Notes: generated by a model from the letters alone, not told the origin. A stretch of 64,000 nucleotides of DNA from Edaphochlamys debaryana (GCA_016858145.1 JAEHOE010000002.1:2108001-2172000); one strand, 5' to 3'. Shown: positions 22,601 to 34,828, counted from the stretch's first letter. A program made the numbers and translations.

Positions 22601-25600
22601 GGGGGGGGAGGCAAAGGACAAGAGATTGCGGGGGGCACCGTTGACCATGGAGCGAATGCTGAATTGCGGCTGTTGGACCGATGCACCTGGTTCACCCGTT
22701 GCCGTCCTCCCCTGTCCGCACTTGCCCACCTGAACACGTTCCCCATGGCACCAGCTCCCTCCCGTCTGACACGAAACACACACAGCCTTGTCTACCCCCT
22801 CCTCCCCTTTCCCCCCCTCCCTTCCCCCCCCCCCACCTGAACACGTTCCCCATGGCCCCCTCCGGCACCAGCTCCCTCCGCCAGATGAGGTCCGTCAGGG
22901 ACAGCAGCCGACCCGAGCCGTCGAACACGACCCGGACCTGGAGGGGTTGGGGGAGGGGTGGTGGGGAGGGTGGTGGGGAGAGGGTAGGGCTGAGGGCAAA
23001 GTAAGGCCGGAGGCTTGGGAGAGCGTGGGGCGGCGTGAAGACGAGGTGCAAGAGGCATTCCGGGCTCAGACCCCCAACCCCAAGCCTTGGCCAGCTTAAT
23101 CTCTCCCAGGCGGGCTCCGCAAGAGCCCTCCTGAGGCCCAGTCGGGCCCACCCACCATTGTGTTTTGCATGCAGTACACCACGTCATCGCCCCCCGCCCC
23201 TTCGGCCCCCGCCGCCGCCTTAGTCAGCCAGGGGCAGGCGCTGCGCCGCACCGCCGTCAGGCTGGCGGCCTGGCCGTCCCAGGCCCACGCCAGGCCCAGG
23301 CCCGGGCCCGGGCCCTCGCCGGGCCCGGCCGGGCCCACGCCGGCCACGCCGCGTGCCACGTCAGCCGAGCACACTGGCGTAAGGCTGAGCGGGGGGGCCT
23401 CGATGATGACGAGGGCCTCGGTCCCATCCGAGGCCCACTGCAGTACGGCCGGGGCCCGGTCGGGCCCAACGTGGGCCTGGGCCCCGAGCAGGGCGGCGGG
23501 CAGGCCCACCACCTCGCGCCGGTGCTAGGGGTGGGGGGTGAGCGGGAGAGGGGGGGGATGAGGCCGGCGGGGTGCGCGCAATGGGCAGGCACATGTTGTG
23601 CGGGTGTGCGTTGACGTGTCCTACGCGCCATTTTCCTCGCTTTTGGACACCGCCCGTTCTTGCCCCCTCTCTCTTGGTCTCGCCCTTGCCCTGACCACCC
23701 TCCTCCCTTCACATTCCCCTACCTTCCCCCGTCCTCTTTGGCTTCACCCTGATCGCCCTGATCACTCTTCCCCTTACCTGGGACAGGGAGTTGAAGTAGT
23801 AGGCCAGGGTCTGGGACGGGGTCTGGGACGAGGGCTGTGAGGGGGGAGCACCCATGGGAGCACCAGACAGGGGTAGGTGCCGGGCCCCCACCACCTCGGT
23901 CGGGCCCAGGCCCAGGGAGGCCAGGCCCGCGGCCGCGACGTCCGAGGCAGAAGCGGCGGTTGGGGGAGCGGTGGCGGCGGCCATGGTGGCGGCGGCGGTG
24001 GCGGTGGGGGCGGCGGCGGCGGCGGTGGGGGCGGCGGCGGTGGCGGTGGGGGCGGCGGCGGTGGCGGTGGGGGCGGCGGCGGCGGTGGCTAGCAGTGCGG
24101 CGAGGGCGGCGTCCCTCAGGTGGCGCAGCTGGGAGAGCATCTGGGGGTAGCTGCGGTCAGGGGAGGGATGGGAAGCAAAAGAGAGGATGGTTTCAGGTCG
24201 GTAAAGGCTTTCAAGGCCGAACATACCCCGCGTCTAGTCCCACATACCCCGCGTATGCACACATGACGCCCCGCACGGCGCCTCACCGCTTGGCCGTCAC
24301 GTCGTACACCCGGCCGATGGCGCTGCCCGGCAGTACGTCGTGGAACTGGTACAGCAGTACGTCCTTCCAGATGGCGTCCAGGTCGCTCCTGCGGTTGGCG
24401 GTTGACGGTTACCGGTTACCGGTAGGTAATTACGGTAGATTGAGAATACGCTTTCTTGCACCTGGGGCTGGGCCCCCTCCCCCTCGCCCCCTACCTCGGG
24501 TATGCGTATGCTGGCACCACGGCCGCCGCCAGCGCCCCCGCCGCCTCCACCTCGCGCAGGAGCAGCTCGCACTGCCTGGGGGGGGGGGGGAGGGGAAGAA
24601 GCGGGGTTCCAACCTGTTCCAACAGCCGCACGCGCTGAACCCGGCCGCCTGGTCGACTCCCCATGCGCCCCTGCGTGGCCCCATTCCCTTCCCCTTTCCC
24701 CTCCCCCCACAACACTTAGCAGGCGCGCATCGGCCAACAAGTTCAAACACGTCGCCCGCAACACCCCCGGCAGCGCCTGCCTGCGTGGCTCCCCCTGCCC
24801 CTCCTTGGGCCCTCCCCCCTCCCCCCCACCCCCCACCTGTTGTTGTTCTTGTTGGCCGCGTGGGAGGTGTAGGTGCCCCGGTGCAGCTCAAAATACAGCT
24901 CGCCGCGCCTTGGGGGCCGGGGCATGAGCAAGGGTATTGCGGCGAAGAATGCTCAGGAAAAAGCTCGCCCCCCGCCCCCGCCTCCACGTCAGCAACCCTA
25001 CAACGTCTCCCCGGGTGCCGCCCCCGCCGCCGCTCGAGCCCCACCCCGCCTCACCACGTCAGCAGGTCCCGCGCCCCCGCCTCCAGCGCCGTGAAGAAGG
25101 CCGAGGGGGAGGCCAGGGCCAGGGAGGCCACCCCCCGGCAGCCGGCCAGGCGGGACAGGGACTCGAGCATGTCCACCTGACAGGGGGGGGAGGGGAGGGG
25201 GGGGAGAGGGGGGAGAGGGGAGGGGCATGTCAACCATTGTGCCTTTCCTCCAAACACGCCGGCCTCATCCCCCCCCTCTCCCGCGGCCTCGTCCCCCCCC
25301 TTTCTCATGCGGTTCCCATGCGGTTTCCCCGCACCCCGCCGGTTTGCTTACCCATTCCCCGCACCCCCCCTCCACACCGCCCACCCCCATCCGCCCACCG
25401 TGGGCCCCCCGCCTCCGTCCCCGTTGCCGAAGAGCATGTAGGCGGAGGGGGAGCGGTCCTTGTCCTTGGAGCCGTTGGCGGTTGCCAGGATGTCCTTGGC
25501 GTCGGCCTGTATGGTACGACATGATGGGATGGATCATGGGGGATCAGATCATGGGCGAGAGGGGAGAGGGGGGAGGAGGTGAGGGGAGCGGTCCTTGTCC

Positions 25601-28600
25601 CTGGAGCCGTTGGCGGTGGCCAGGATGTCCTTGGCGTCGGCCTTGAGGGGGAGGGGGGTGGATCATGCGGTGGGGGGGTGAGATCATGGAGGGGTGGATC
25701 ATGGGGGAGGGGAGGGGAGGTGTTGGCGGTGGCCAGGATGTCCTTGGCGTCAGCCTTTAGGAAGGGTGGAGGAAGAAAGAAGGGGGTGAGACTAGGTGCA
25801 TGGTGTAGGTAGGGTGGGTCGTGACCCCAACTTCCACGCATGAGCGCAGGCGGTGAGGGGGGGGGGTATCAATAGGGGCGCATGAGCTGGAGGCAGCACG
25901 GGATCCCCAGAACGACCCGTGGCACGCCTTAGCACGCGCCCCCCCCCACTGACCTGTGCGTTCACGTCTCTACATGCCCCTGCATGCTCCTGGACCCCCC
26001 CCCCCCACTAACCTGTGCGTTGTAGGTGTTGGCTGGGGGGAAGTGCGTGAGCAGGCGGCTGCCGTCCAGGCCCTCCCACCTGCGCACAGGGAGAGGGGCC
26101 AAGCGGGGAATGAAGGGGATAGCGGTAGCGGGCGGCGCTCAACTCTTCGTCAGCGTCACCAGGATTCCGTCCCCTCCCCCCACCAGAACGTCAAGTGAAG
26201 CTCCACCCGGTTGAGATGCCTGCACCCCTGGTGGTCGCAACCCGTGGATGGCTGCGACATGCCCACCCGCTCGCAGCCCCAAGGGAGAGGGGCCAAGCGG
26301 GCGGCGCGCAAAGAGCAGCTCGCGGAGGTCTAGGACGCAGCATAGCAGCCGCTCCACGCACCACACCACCCGCCCCCTCACCAAAAGGTCGAGTGCGGGA
26401 AGGCGTTGATGTTGTTCCACGACAGCTTCTGAGTCATGAAGTAGCGGATGCCTGGCAGGGGGGGTAGCGGGGGAGGGGGGGTAGAGGGGATGGGTAAGGG
26501 AGGCAAGAGGGGGGGTAGAGAGGAGGGGTCGGGCCGAGAGCTTCTGAGTCATGGAGTAGCGGATGCCTGGCAGGGTGTGGGGGCAGACCAGGGGGTTGGG
26601 CATTGGGGGCAGGGAGGCAAGAGGGGGGGAGGCGGGAGTCACGAAGTAGCGGATGCCTGGCACGGGGTGAGGGATAGAGACAAGAGATGGAAACCGAAGG
26701 CTCCGCTCACCGCATCCGCTCAACAACCCCGGGGCTAACCCAACCGCCGCCCAGCGCAACCAGAGGCCGCAAATAGCCAGTTCCCCTCACTATCCTAGCT
26801 CGACAGCGTCTTCTCTTTCCCCCCTCAGCCTCAGCCAACCGCACCTGCCCCCTGCGCGATCTGCGGCAGCTGGCCGCTGTACCCGAACGTGTCCGGCAGC
26901 CAGAACACGTCGCACGGGGCGCCGTACTGCTGCTCGAAAAACCGCTGGCCGTACAGGAACTGCCGTACGAGCGACTCGGCGGAGGGCAGGTTGGTGTCCA
27001 TCTCCACCCACGTGCCTGGGGGCGGGGGCATGGGGGAGGGGTGTTGTGCGCACTCTCCATGCCGCCCATGTCGTGTCTCCCATGTATTATACACCGAGGT
27101 TGTGCCCGCTCGCTACACTCCCTGTGGCGGAGTTGCCCACCCAGCCCCCGGATGGCGCGCATTCCCCTCCCCCCCCCCCTTTGCCCCCCACTCACCCCCC
27201 ACCGGCACGAACTGCCCCCGCTGCACCGCCCCCCGGATCTCCTCAAACAACCCAGGGTAGTCCTGCATCAGCCACTGGTACTGCTGGGCCTGTAGTGGTA
27301 CGGCAAGTACGGCAACACGTGCGGGGTGAGTCATTCAGACAGCTTGAAGCATGGGAGGGTCCCTCTTCAGCTCAGCACCCTCATAGGCCGCTAGGGGCCC
27401 CGCTGCAAAGACGTGCGCACGGGTACGCCATGCCCAGACACGATTGCCCCCTCCCACGCCCCCTCCAAGCTCCTGTTCCCCCCCCCCCTCCCCGTCCGCT
27501 CCAACCCACAAGCCCCTCCACCCCACCGATGAAGCCGTGAACACGTGCCAGGGGAAGCGCTCCGCCAGCCGCAGCTGGGCCGACCAGGAGCGGGCGGTCT
27601 GGCGGTTGGTGGTTGGCGGTTGGGCGTTTGGAGTTGGGGTTTGGGAGTTGGGGAAGAATGCACCACTGTCAGCGTCGGGACTGACCCACCTCTGCTTCCC
27701 ATGGCGTCTAAGGCCCTCTCTTGACCCTGCCCCTACCTCACCACGGCTGCCCACCGCGCCTTGGTAACCCCTCCCTTCCCCCTCTGCCCCCCCCCTCCTG
27801 CCCCGACCTTGCGGTGTGTCTCGCTGAAGGGCCAGAGCCATGCGGTGTCGATGTGGCAGTGGCCGACCGCGTACACCTGGGGGGGGAAAATCGGGAAAAC
27901 AGTGGGGTAGAGCGTGTGTGTATGGGCGTGTCGGGGGGTGTCGATGTGGCAGTGGCCGACCGCGTACACCTGGGGGGGGAAAATCGGGAAAACAGTGGGG
28001 TAGAGCGTGTGTGTATGGGCGTGTCGGGGGGTGTCGATGTGGCAGTCGCCGACCGCGTACACCTGGGGGGGGAGAGGGGAGCCAGGAGGGTAGTATGGGC
28101 AAACGTGTGGCAAACGAGGGGATCACAAAAAAACACGCAGGGGCCCCCGTGGCCACCCCGCACGCGGCTCGACTCACTCCCAGTACCCCACGCTCTCGAC
28201 ACCGCCACCCCGCCCTCCTTCGCCCCCGCGGCAACCCCCTCACCTGCATCCTCGCCCCCGGGTCCCGCACCCCCAGCACCCCCGCCGCCAGCTCCCTGCA
28301 GGCGGCCACAGAGGCGGGGTCGCCCCGGCGGTAGGTGTTGACGATCTGGGGTGGGGGGAGGTTTGGGAGGCGGGGTATTCCCTGGAGAGAGGAGACGCGG
28401 CATCTACCCCTGCTTCTTCGTCAAGTATTCCCCCCCTCGACCTCCCCCTCCCCTGTAGCCTACCCTGTTTGCCGTGTACAGGGCCGCGTCCCCCCGAGGC
28501 AACTCCCAGCCTCCCCTGGCCCGGCCCCACACCCCACACACTGCACCCCTGTGCCTTCCACCTCTTGCCTGAAACCCACCTCCCCCCCACCTTGTTTTGC

Positions 28601-31120
28601 AGTACATAACGCCTGGCCCCTGTGGCCAACCACCCAACACCCTGACCCCCTCAACCTCCATTCTCCTACCTCATCCCCTTGCCCTCGCCCCTTACCTTGT
28701 TTGCAGTGTACAACGCGGCCTCCCCCGTGGCGTCCCCCGGGGGCAGCTCCCGAGCCAGGCCCGTGAGCGCCCGGAGGTCGTGCCACAGCGCCTGCACGGG
28801 GGCGTTGGGGATGGCCAGCTCGGCCTGGGGGGAGCGGGGGGGAGGGAGGGGGGTGTCAGGGCGTGTGCGGGGGCTCCTCCGCGGCTCATCTCGCAGCTCT
28901 GGCCCCCTCTCGTTCCCCTCTCGCGCCTCTCCAGACCTTCGTCCTCCCGCAAAACTCCCCCGCTCCCCCAACCCCACCGTCCTGAGTGTGCAGTACCCTC
29001 TCTCTCCTCTCTCCCCCCCCTTTTTCCCCCCTCCTTCCTCCCTGCTCTCTGCCTGTGTAAAATCAGACTCTCCCTCCCACCCCCACCCCCACCGTCTTGA
29101 GGGTGTAGTACCGGTTCTCGTCCGGCGGCGCGATGCCCTCGGGGCCCGTACCGAACATACCGTTGGCCGCCATCTCAACGTAGAACAGCAGCTCCTGGCG
29201 GGGACAGTTGGAGTTACGCAAGGGGATGACACCTCACAGACCGCTCAGGGGGAAAGCGTCATCGAGCAAAACAGCCACAGCCGAGGTCTCAGCGACCCAT
29301 CCCGGCACGACAACTCAGCTCTCCCGAGTTGCGGCCAAGAGCATGGACCGGAAGCCGATACGCGCGCTGTGGCCATCCCAGTTTATATGGCCACAGCGCG
29401 CGTATGGGCTTCCGTTCCAGGCTCTTCGGCGCTCCCCCGGAGAGCTGAGCTGCCGTGATGCTTGAACCGGGTCACGCTCCAACCGCCCCTAGCCCTCCCC
29501 TCTCCTTCCCCCCCAGTTTGCCCCCTTAACATAGCCCTCTCGCGACCCCTTCCCCACGCTGGTCCGGTCACTAAGAAGCTTGCCGTGCTTATCCCTTGCT
29601 TGCAGTACCGGTATACCGGGTTATACCGGGTAAGCGCTCAGTAGTCGACAACACTCCCCTCAAGGCCTTTCACTTCCTGCCGCCCCTCCTCCTCCCCCCA
29701 TCCCCACCTGCCCCCCCACGGCCCTCTCCGCCAGCTGGTACTCGTTCCGCTGGTCCGTGATGCCCTGTCAGGGGGGGGAGGGAGGGAGAGAGGAGAGACA
29801 GGGGTAAGGGGGTCGAGAGGGCGTCCCACGCAAGGGCGAGTCTGGTCTCGCTCCACCCCCTGTCCGCCCCTGCTGACCTGGCACCTCCACCCAGCGTCCC
29901 CCAGATCCTCCAATCACATTCTCCTACCCTCAACACCTCCACCCCCCTCTGCCCCCCCTGCTGACCTGGCGCGGCACGGGCCCGTTGTCGTACAGCATGG
30001 CCTCTGAGCCGCTGTCCCACCTGGGGGAAGGGTGGAGGCGGTGGGGCAAGGCACAGGCAAAGCGGGGCCAAGGGTGGGGATGACGCGGGGTCTGGAGCGC
30101 AGCACGGCTCAGTTCCCCTGGCCGGAAGCGCCCGCCTGTTCAGAACCTCGGACAATGGCAGGGTGTGCGCGCGAAACCCTTCATGTACACGAGCCCTGCC
30201 CTCCCCGTCTGCCCTCCACCCCCCTCCACCCACCCACCCCTTCCCACCCCACCTGAACATGAGCGGCCCCATGCCCTCCCACTCGGCCGGCACGCAGGCC
30301 CGGATCCGGAACCAGTGCGTGGTCCAGGAGGGGCCGAACGAGTCGCCCACGCGGCATGGGCGGTACGGCATCTGTACGGCCTCGTCGTACGACGGGTACG
30401 GCACGTCTGCGGCGAGGAGGAGAGGGCAGGAGGTCTTGGCCCCGTACAGTCGGGGCCTCTGCCCGCTGCACGAGGGTGGAGGAGTGGTGTGCCAACACGC
30501 CTACCCGCTGTTGATTGCCCCTCTCCTGACCCTTGCTTGCCCCCGCTCCTGCCCTAAACCTTGCTTCCGTCCCCTGCCTCACCCCTTCAGGCCATCCCAA
30601 CCACCCGACGCTCCGTCTTGCTGCCACAGTGCGCCGTTCGGAACCTCGTGACCGCCCTGTTCGGGCCTTGACCCGGGGCCCGCTGCCCCTGACTCAAGCT
30701 GCTGTACCCCCCCTTCCTCCCCCTCCCCCCCTTTCCCCCCTTCCTCCCCCTCCCCCTCAACCCCACCCTTGGGGTGGCTGTACACCTCCAGCCGTACGCC
30801 CGAGGCGCAGCTCGCCGCCCACAGCTCCGCCCGCAGGTTCACATCGGCGAACTGGGTTGTGTGGAGGGGGAAGGGGGTGTGCAAGCGTGCAGGGGGGCTG
30901 GTGTCAACCCGAGCCATCTGTGCGGAAGGATACCCTAGATCCGGCAACAAGGATCCTGGATCTTGGATCCTGGATTCTAGATCCGCACCTGGCCCTGGTT
31001 GAGGAATCCGTCCAGGCGGCCGAGGGTGATGTCGCGGTGGTGCTGGGGCACCCAGGGGGCGGGGTTGGGGGGCCCGGCGCCGCGCGCCCCGCCGCCGGCG
31101 GGCGCACTACGAGCAGCCAT
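19630..31120 (-). CDS. MAN2C1: Alpha-mannosidase, class II cytosolic (MAN2C1) type, GH38
   Basis: Hydrolyses alpha-mannosyl residues of free oligosaccharides; family members act in cytosol or vacuole. The 29 phase-consistent exons give 1340 residues: 31120-30989, 30851-30767, 30406-30253, 30020-29966, 29764-29708, 29194-29093, 28824-28696, 28345-28244, 27876-27808, 27598-27527, 27289-27196, 27015-26845, 26451-26382, 26079-26013, 25506-25399, 25176-25055, 24908-24837, 24575-24495, 24388-24287, 24150-23778, 23524-23156, 22937-22837, 22594-22549, 22348-22295, 21995-21886, 21714-21663, 21251-21127, 20819-20718, 20476-19630. Visible features are the zinc/active-site motif [12 protein letters not shown] (about 277-288), [13 protein letters not shown], nucleophile Asp about 392 in [55 protein letters not shown] and LLNDCKYG. 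No signal peptide, agreeing with a cytosolic enzyme. It is longer than animal relatives (about 1040) because of Ala/Thr/Pro-rich insertions in exons 20, 21 and 29. Confidence 0.96.
20608..20664. repeat. 11-bp minisatellite, five copies (gctccaaaacc)
   Basis: Tandem gctccaaaacc units with one variant copy (gctccaaaacg) in the last intron of the mannosidase gene. It is conspicuously A-rich against the surrounding sequence. Confidence 0.92.
22729..22885 (-). repeat. Duplicated exon 22 end and donor of the mannosidase
   Basis: cacctgaacacgttccccat plus the following caccagctccctcc occurs at 22729-22768 and at the real exon end at 22833-22880. The intronic copy has lost 9 bp relative to the exon. 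Confidence 0.85.
23970..24095 (-). repeat. Ala/Thr/Pro-coding tandem repeat in mannosidase exon 20
   Basis: Units of about 21 bp (ggcggtgggggcggcggcgg type) code APTATAA-like repeats inside the enzyme. The insertion sits after the QFHDV block, probably in a linker loop. Confidence 0.9.
25450..25760 (-). repeat. Three copies of mannosidase exon 15 start with acceptor
   Basis: The sequence coding [11 protein letters not shown] is present at 25470-25507 (used exon), 25610-25643 and 25727-25757. The second copy extends through the codons for GSxDKDRSP, about 58 bp of exon. Spacings are about 136 and 115 bp. Confidence 0.88.
25935..26025 (-). repeat. Duplicated donor of mannosidase exon 14
   Basis: ccccccactaacctgtgcgt at the real donor (26002-26021) is repeated as ccccactgacctgtgcgttc near 25947-25966 in the downstream intron. 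Confidence 0.65.
26425..26665 (-). repeat. Three copies of mannosidase exon 13 start with acceptor
   Basis: The string gtagcggatgcctggca recurs at 26441, 26556 and 26646, each preceded by the codons for FMTQK or a variant. Only the first leads into the full exon. Confidence 0.88.
27845..28075 (-). repeat. 93-bp tandem repeat spanning acceptor and GH38 active-site motif
   Basis: Units begin at 27845, 27938 and 28031. Each carries the codons for [11 protein letters not shown] (GDCHIDT in the third) next to a polypyrimidine-AG acceptor. The first two are almost identical. The period is 31 codons and the minus-strand frame stays open across all copies. Confidence 0.95.
28462..28745 (-). repeat. 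Copies of mannosidase exon 7 end and donor in intron 7
   Basis: The codons for AALYTANK plus donor at 28692-28740 are echoed at 28465-28507 (LYTANR followed by GTAGG) and weakly at 28588-28620 (MYCKTR). The nearer copy also conserves the preceding Pro/Gly codons. Confidence 0.78.
29304..29460. ncRNA. Long near-perfect hairpin in mannosidase intron 5 (miRNA-like or MITE)
   Basis: Arms 29304-29376 and 29387-29460 are about 73 bp each. The inner ~22 bp (tacgcgcgctgtggccat and flanks) pair with almost no mismatch, and the outer parts pair with scattered mismatches. The loop is 10 nt. This size and shape resemble green-algal miRNA precursors, but a palindromic MITE would look the same. No expression evidence is available. 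Confidence 0.55.
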
Positions 31121-31762
31121 CTGAGGGGGGTGGATTGAGGATGAGGTGGGGTGGGGGCAGGTGGGACGCGGGGCGAAGCGGTGACTGTGAGGGTAAAGGC
31201 GGGCTTGGGCGGGGTCGCCGGCAGGTGGCAAGTCGGGCATGTGGCCGGGGATAAGCTGGTCGCTGCGCGACCCGGCAGCGGCGCCGCTAGGCCAGCTGAA
31301 GTGGTCTGCAATGTGCAGCTCAGCTAGGGTTGCAGCGAAGGCGGGCCGGGGAAAGCCCGGTGTCGGAGGAGTGGGGGGCGCGAGGGCGACGCGTCGAGGG
31401 GGCTCGCGCAAAGCTCCCGAGCGCATGCGGAGCCTCGTTCCCAACGCACCGTTGCCTTGTGCGATCGTCAGAGCTGCAGGAACGTGTCGAGGCTCGACGA
31501 GAGGTCTGATCGGGGCTTGGCCGGGCACGAGACCTCGAGTTATGCGCCCTCAACGCGAGGCGCAACACGTATAGCACCTTCTCGTCACCGCTGTTGTATA
31601 CATGCGCGAGTACAAGCTATAGTTTGGCGCACACACCGCTCGCGGGTGCAAAAGCTGAGCCCTAACGTATTCTCGCCAACTGAACCGCGCCGATCTCGCG
31701 CCCTTCTGCCCATGCCGCCCCCAAGCTGCTTGCCGTAGCTAGCTGAAGTCAGCACCCCAGCA
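31121..31762. promoter_or_regulatory. Divergent promoter region, mannosidase / XLF-like gene
   Basis: About 640 bp separate two start codons facing away from each other. The sequence ccccctcag directly before the mannosidase ATG could be an acceptor, so a 5' UTR intron is possible. No TATA box is placed with confidence. Confidence 0.5.
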
Positions 31763-34700
31763 ATGCACGCGGACTTCGCCGAGGCGCTCGCGCTGGACGC
31801 ATGCGGCTTCGCAATTCCGCGAAGTGGGGGCTGCAGCCACCTATGGGCCATCTCGGGCTTCCGAGATCCGGGGGGCCACCACATGTGAGCGGTCGCGAGG
31901 CCTGCATGGGCGGTCGCCGACTCACTGTGACCCTCCTCCGGCAGGGCCCCCTTCCCGCCTGTCGCCCCCTCGGCGCCCTCCCCTGACACCTTCCAACACT
32001 CTTCCTCCCCATACCAAACCCCTTACCACCATCATCCCCCTCTCCTCCTTGCGCTGTCACCCCCTGCCCCCCGCCAGTGTCCTCGTGGCGACCTGCTTCG
32101 ACGGCGCTCTGTGGAAGGCCGACTTCCTGGCGTCAGAGGTGACGGCGCAGCTAGCGGTGAGGAGGAGGGACAGGGGGGTGGGATGGCTACAAGCGTGCCT
32201 TGCCGCAAAGAGGCTGCAGCCGTCGGCTCTGTAGGGGGATATTCTTCTGGCATGGGTGGTGGCTACTAGCATTCCTGGCATGCCTGGCTGCGGACGCTTC
32301 AGCTGCCTCAGGCGCTTCCTCCCCTGTATCCACTGGGGCCAACCACTCCGTGCTACGCGTGACGGGCGGCTCCCGATTACAGAACCAGTGGGGACTGAGA
32401 GCAAACAAGAAGTTGACCACGGAGAGGGCCTCTGACCCCAGTTACCTTCGCGCCGGCCATAGTGCATGTGTTGTGCTGCCACACGGGGGTTGGCTACCCC
32501 CAGCGCGCCTTGCCACGCGCCTTGCCGCTTCAGCTGCCTTGCACACCGTCTGGGCGGGGGCCCTCGATCACTGGGGATCGCCTGCCGTACCGTTTACGCA
32601 GGACGAGCTTGGCACGGTGCTGTCCGACGAGGACCTTGTGTCGTACCTGGACGACGCCCTCAACCCCCCCGCCGCCGCGACGTCAGCCGCCGCCTCCGCA
32701 GCCCAAGCCGCAGCGGCCACTACAGGGGCAGGGGCAGGGGCAGGGCCTCCCCTGGAGCTGGACCTCCCTCAACCACCCAATGGCGACCTCGGAGGCGGAG
32801 GGCCAGGCGGAGGCGGAGGCGGAGGCGGAGGCGGGGGCAAGGGGGCCGGGGGGCTCCACGGAGGCTCGTTCGGAGCTGCAGCAGCCCAAGGGACCCGGGA
32901 GGCGTTCGCGGTGGTGCGTCTGCCGGCGGCACTGTTCGGGGGAGTGGACGTGGAGCTGAGGTGGGTGTGGTTTAAATGCTGGGTAAATGGAACGATGATC
33001 ACGTGGTGGTGGCCTTGGGTATTGTATCGACACGTGGGTTTGGGTGTGGGCTACCGGGTGGGGATGCGCTCGGGGCCTGCTAGCGGTCAGGACGGTCAGC
33101 TTGGCTGGCAGGTGGGGTGGGTGGGGGGTCGTCCTCGTGCCGTAGCGACACGTGTCGGGTGGGTCAGGTCGGGCACTGTAGCGGGGGAGACCGGTGGGAT
33201 GGAGGGGTGGTGGAGGAAGGGGCAGGCGCGGGCTCAACTCACCGGTTCCCAAGACGCCCTCCGCTGCTGCCCTCGTAGGCTCCCGCCCCGGGGCGGCCTG
33301 CAGCGGCTGACGGGGCCGGCGGTGCAGGGCCTGGTCCTGGGTGGGCTCTTGGGGGCGGGAGGGGCGGGACTGGGGGCGGGACAGCACCTCGGGGGCGGTG
33401 TGTGGGGGCACGGTGTCAGCACAGCGTGTCATGTCCGGAGTGGGGAGGCAACGCGTGGCTCCAGGGAGCGGCCATGGAGGGCCGTGGGGGGCCATGGAGG
33501 CCTGCGGGAGGTGGACCTGTGCGTGTCGACCGGCCTTCGCCTTTCCTCCCCTCCCCCCTTAGGCCTGGTGGGGAACATGGTGGCTCAGATGGGGGAGCTC
33601 CGGGCGGAGGCGGAGGCGGCCCGGGGCGGTCTGGAGGCGGGTGAGCGCGTGTCGGTGTGCGTGCGGGTGTGTGCGGCTTGGGGTTGGGGCGGCCTGGAGG
33701 CCAATGAGGGTGGGGCTGTGGGTTCGGGGATGTCGGGTCGCGTGGAAGAAGCGCATACGGAGAGGCCAGGCGTGGCGTGCGAGGAGGCAGGCAAGCGCAG
33801 GTAGTCTAGCGCCGAAGGCCCCCTGAGGAGGGAAGGAGACGTTGAGGGATTCAGGAATGGAAGATAGCGAACTATTAGGGCACCCTGCAGGTGGTGAGCC
33901 GGCTGTGAACTGCCTTAGGGACTAAGTGGGTGAGCAGCGGGTGGGGAGGAGGGTAGCGCGCAAGGAGGCAGGCTGGGGCGATGCCTCAGGGGCTTGCCAA
34001 ACCGTCACGAACCCGTTCCCGCCCCCCTCCCTCCCACCCTCCTCTCCCGCAGCCCTGGCCGCCAACGCGTCCCTCGCCGCCCAGCTCGCGGCCAACGGCG
34101 GCGCCGCCAACGGCAGCGGCGGCGGCGCCTGCCTCGGCGGCGCCGCCGGGACTGGGCGGCGTCCGGAGTCCCTGCTTGCCGCCGCCGCCGCCACCACCGC
34201 TTCGGTCCGAAGCGAATACGGTCTCGTGGGCCTGCCCCAACCGCTGCCGGCGGCCCTAGCCAAGAGGCAGCGAACGGGCAGTGGCGCCAGTCAGGCGCTG
34301 AGCCTAGCGCTAGGGCTGGGGTTGGGGGCGGCAAGGGGAGGCGGCGGGGAGGGCTCGGGGTCGCTGGGGTCACAGCGGCAGGGCAGCGGCAGGGGGCTGC
34401 TGGCGGGGGCTGCGTCGCTGGGAGGCGTGGGAGGGGGCGGCGGGGCGGGGGGAGCAACGCAGGGAGTGGCAGGGAAAGGGGGGCGAGAGAGGGCAGAGTT
34501 GGGCTCTGCGGGTGGGGCGGGGGCTGGGGCGGGGGCGGGGGCCTCGGGGCAGGGCGCGGCACCAGTGGTGGGAGAGCTGGGAGCAGGAGGCAAGGTGGAG
34601 GCAGGGACAGGGGCGCTGGAGGCGGTCCGGAGTGCTTTTGCGGACCCGGGCGAGCAAGGGGTTGGGGAGCAGACGCAGGGCGAGGGCGGCGTGGCGGCGG

Positions 34701-34828
34701 AGGGGGCGCAGGGGTTGAAGCAGGAGGCAGGCGAGGGGGCCGTGGAGACGGTGGCCGTTGCGGCCGCCTCGACGGTGGTCATTCGGGGGGGCCGCGGCGG
34801 CCGCGGGGGCAGGGGGTTCCGCTGGTAA
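31763..34828 (+). CDS. Candidate XLF/PAXX-like end-joining factor (XRCC4 superfamily)
   Basis: Six exons with agreeing phases (2, 0, 2, 1, 1): 31763-31884, 32078-32156, 32602-32960, 33279-33340, 33563-33640, 34053-34828; 491 residues. Residues about 25-75 read as a beta-rich head with a Trp-containing helix (LWAISGF, HHIVLVATCFDGALWKADF). LSDEDLVSYLDDAL follows, then a Gly/Ala insertion, then FAVVRLPAALFGGVDVELRL. A helix entering a coiled coil comes next (VGNMVAQMGELRAEAEAARG, continuing to about residue 250). The tail of about 235 residues is Gly/Ala/Glu-rich, with a KRQR patch and a basic-aromatic end GGRGFRW. Head, stalk and a basic/aromatic C-terminus are the plan of XLF and PAXX, where the end binds Ku. 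This is a layout and pattern match only; an unrelated coiled-coil protein remains possible. It is divergent from the mannosidase. Confidence 0.5.
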
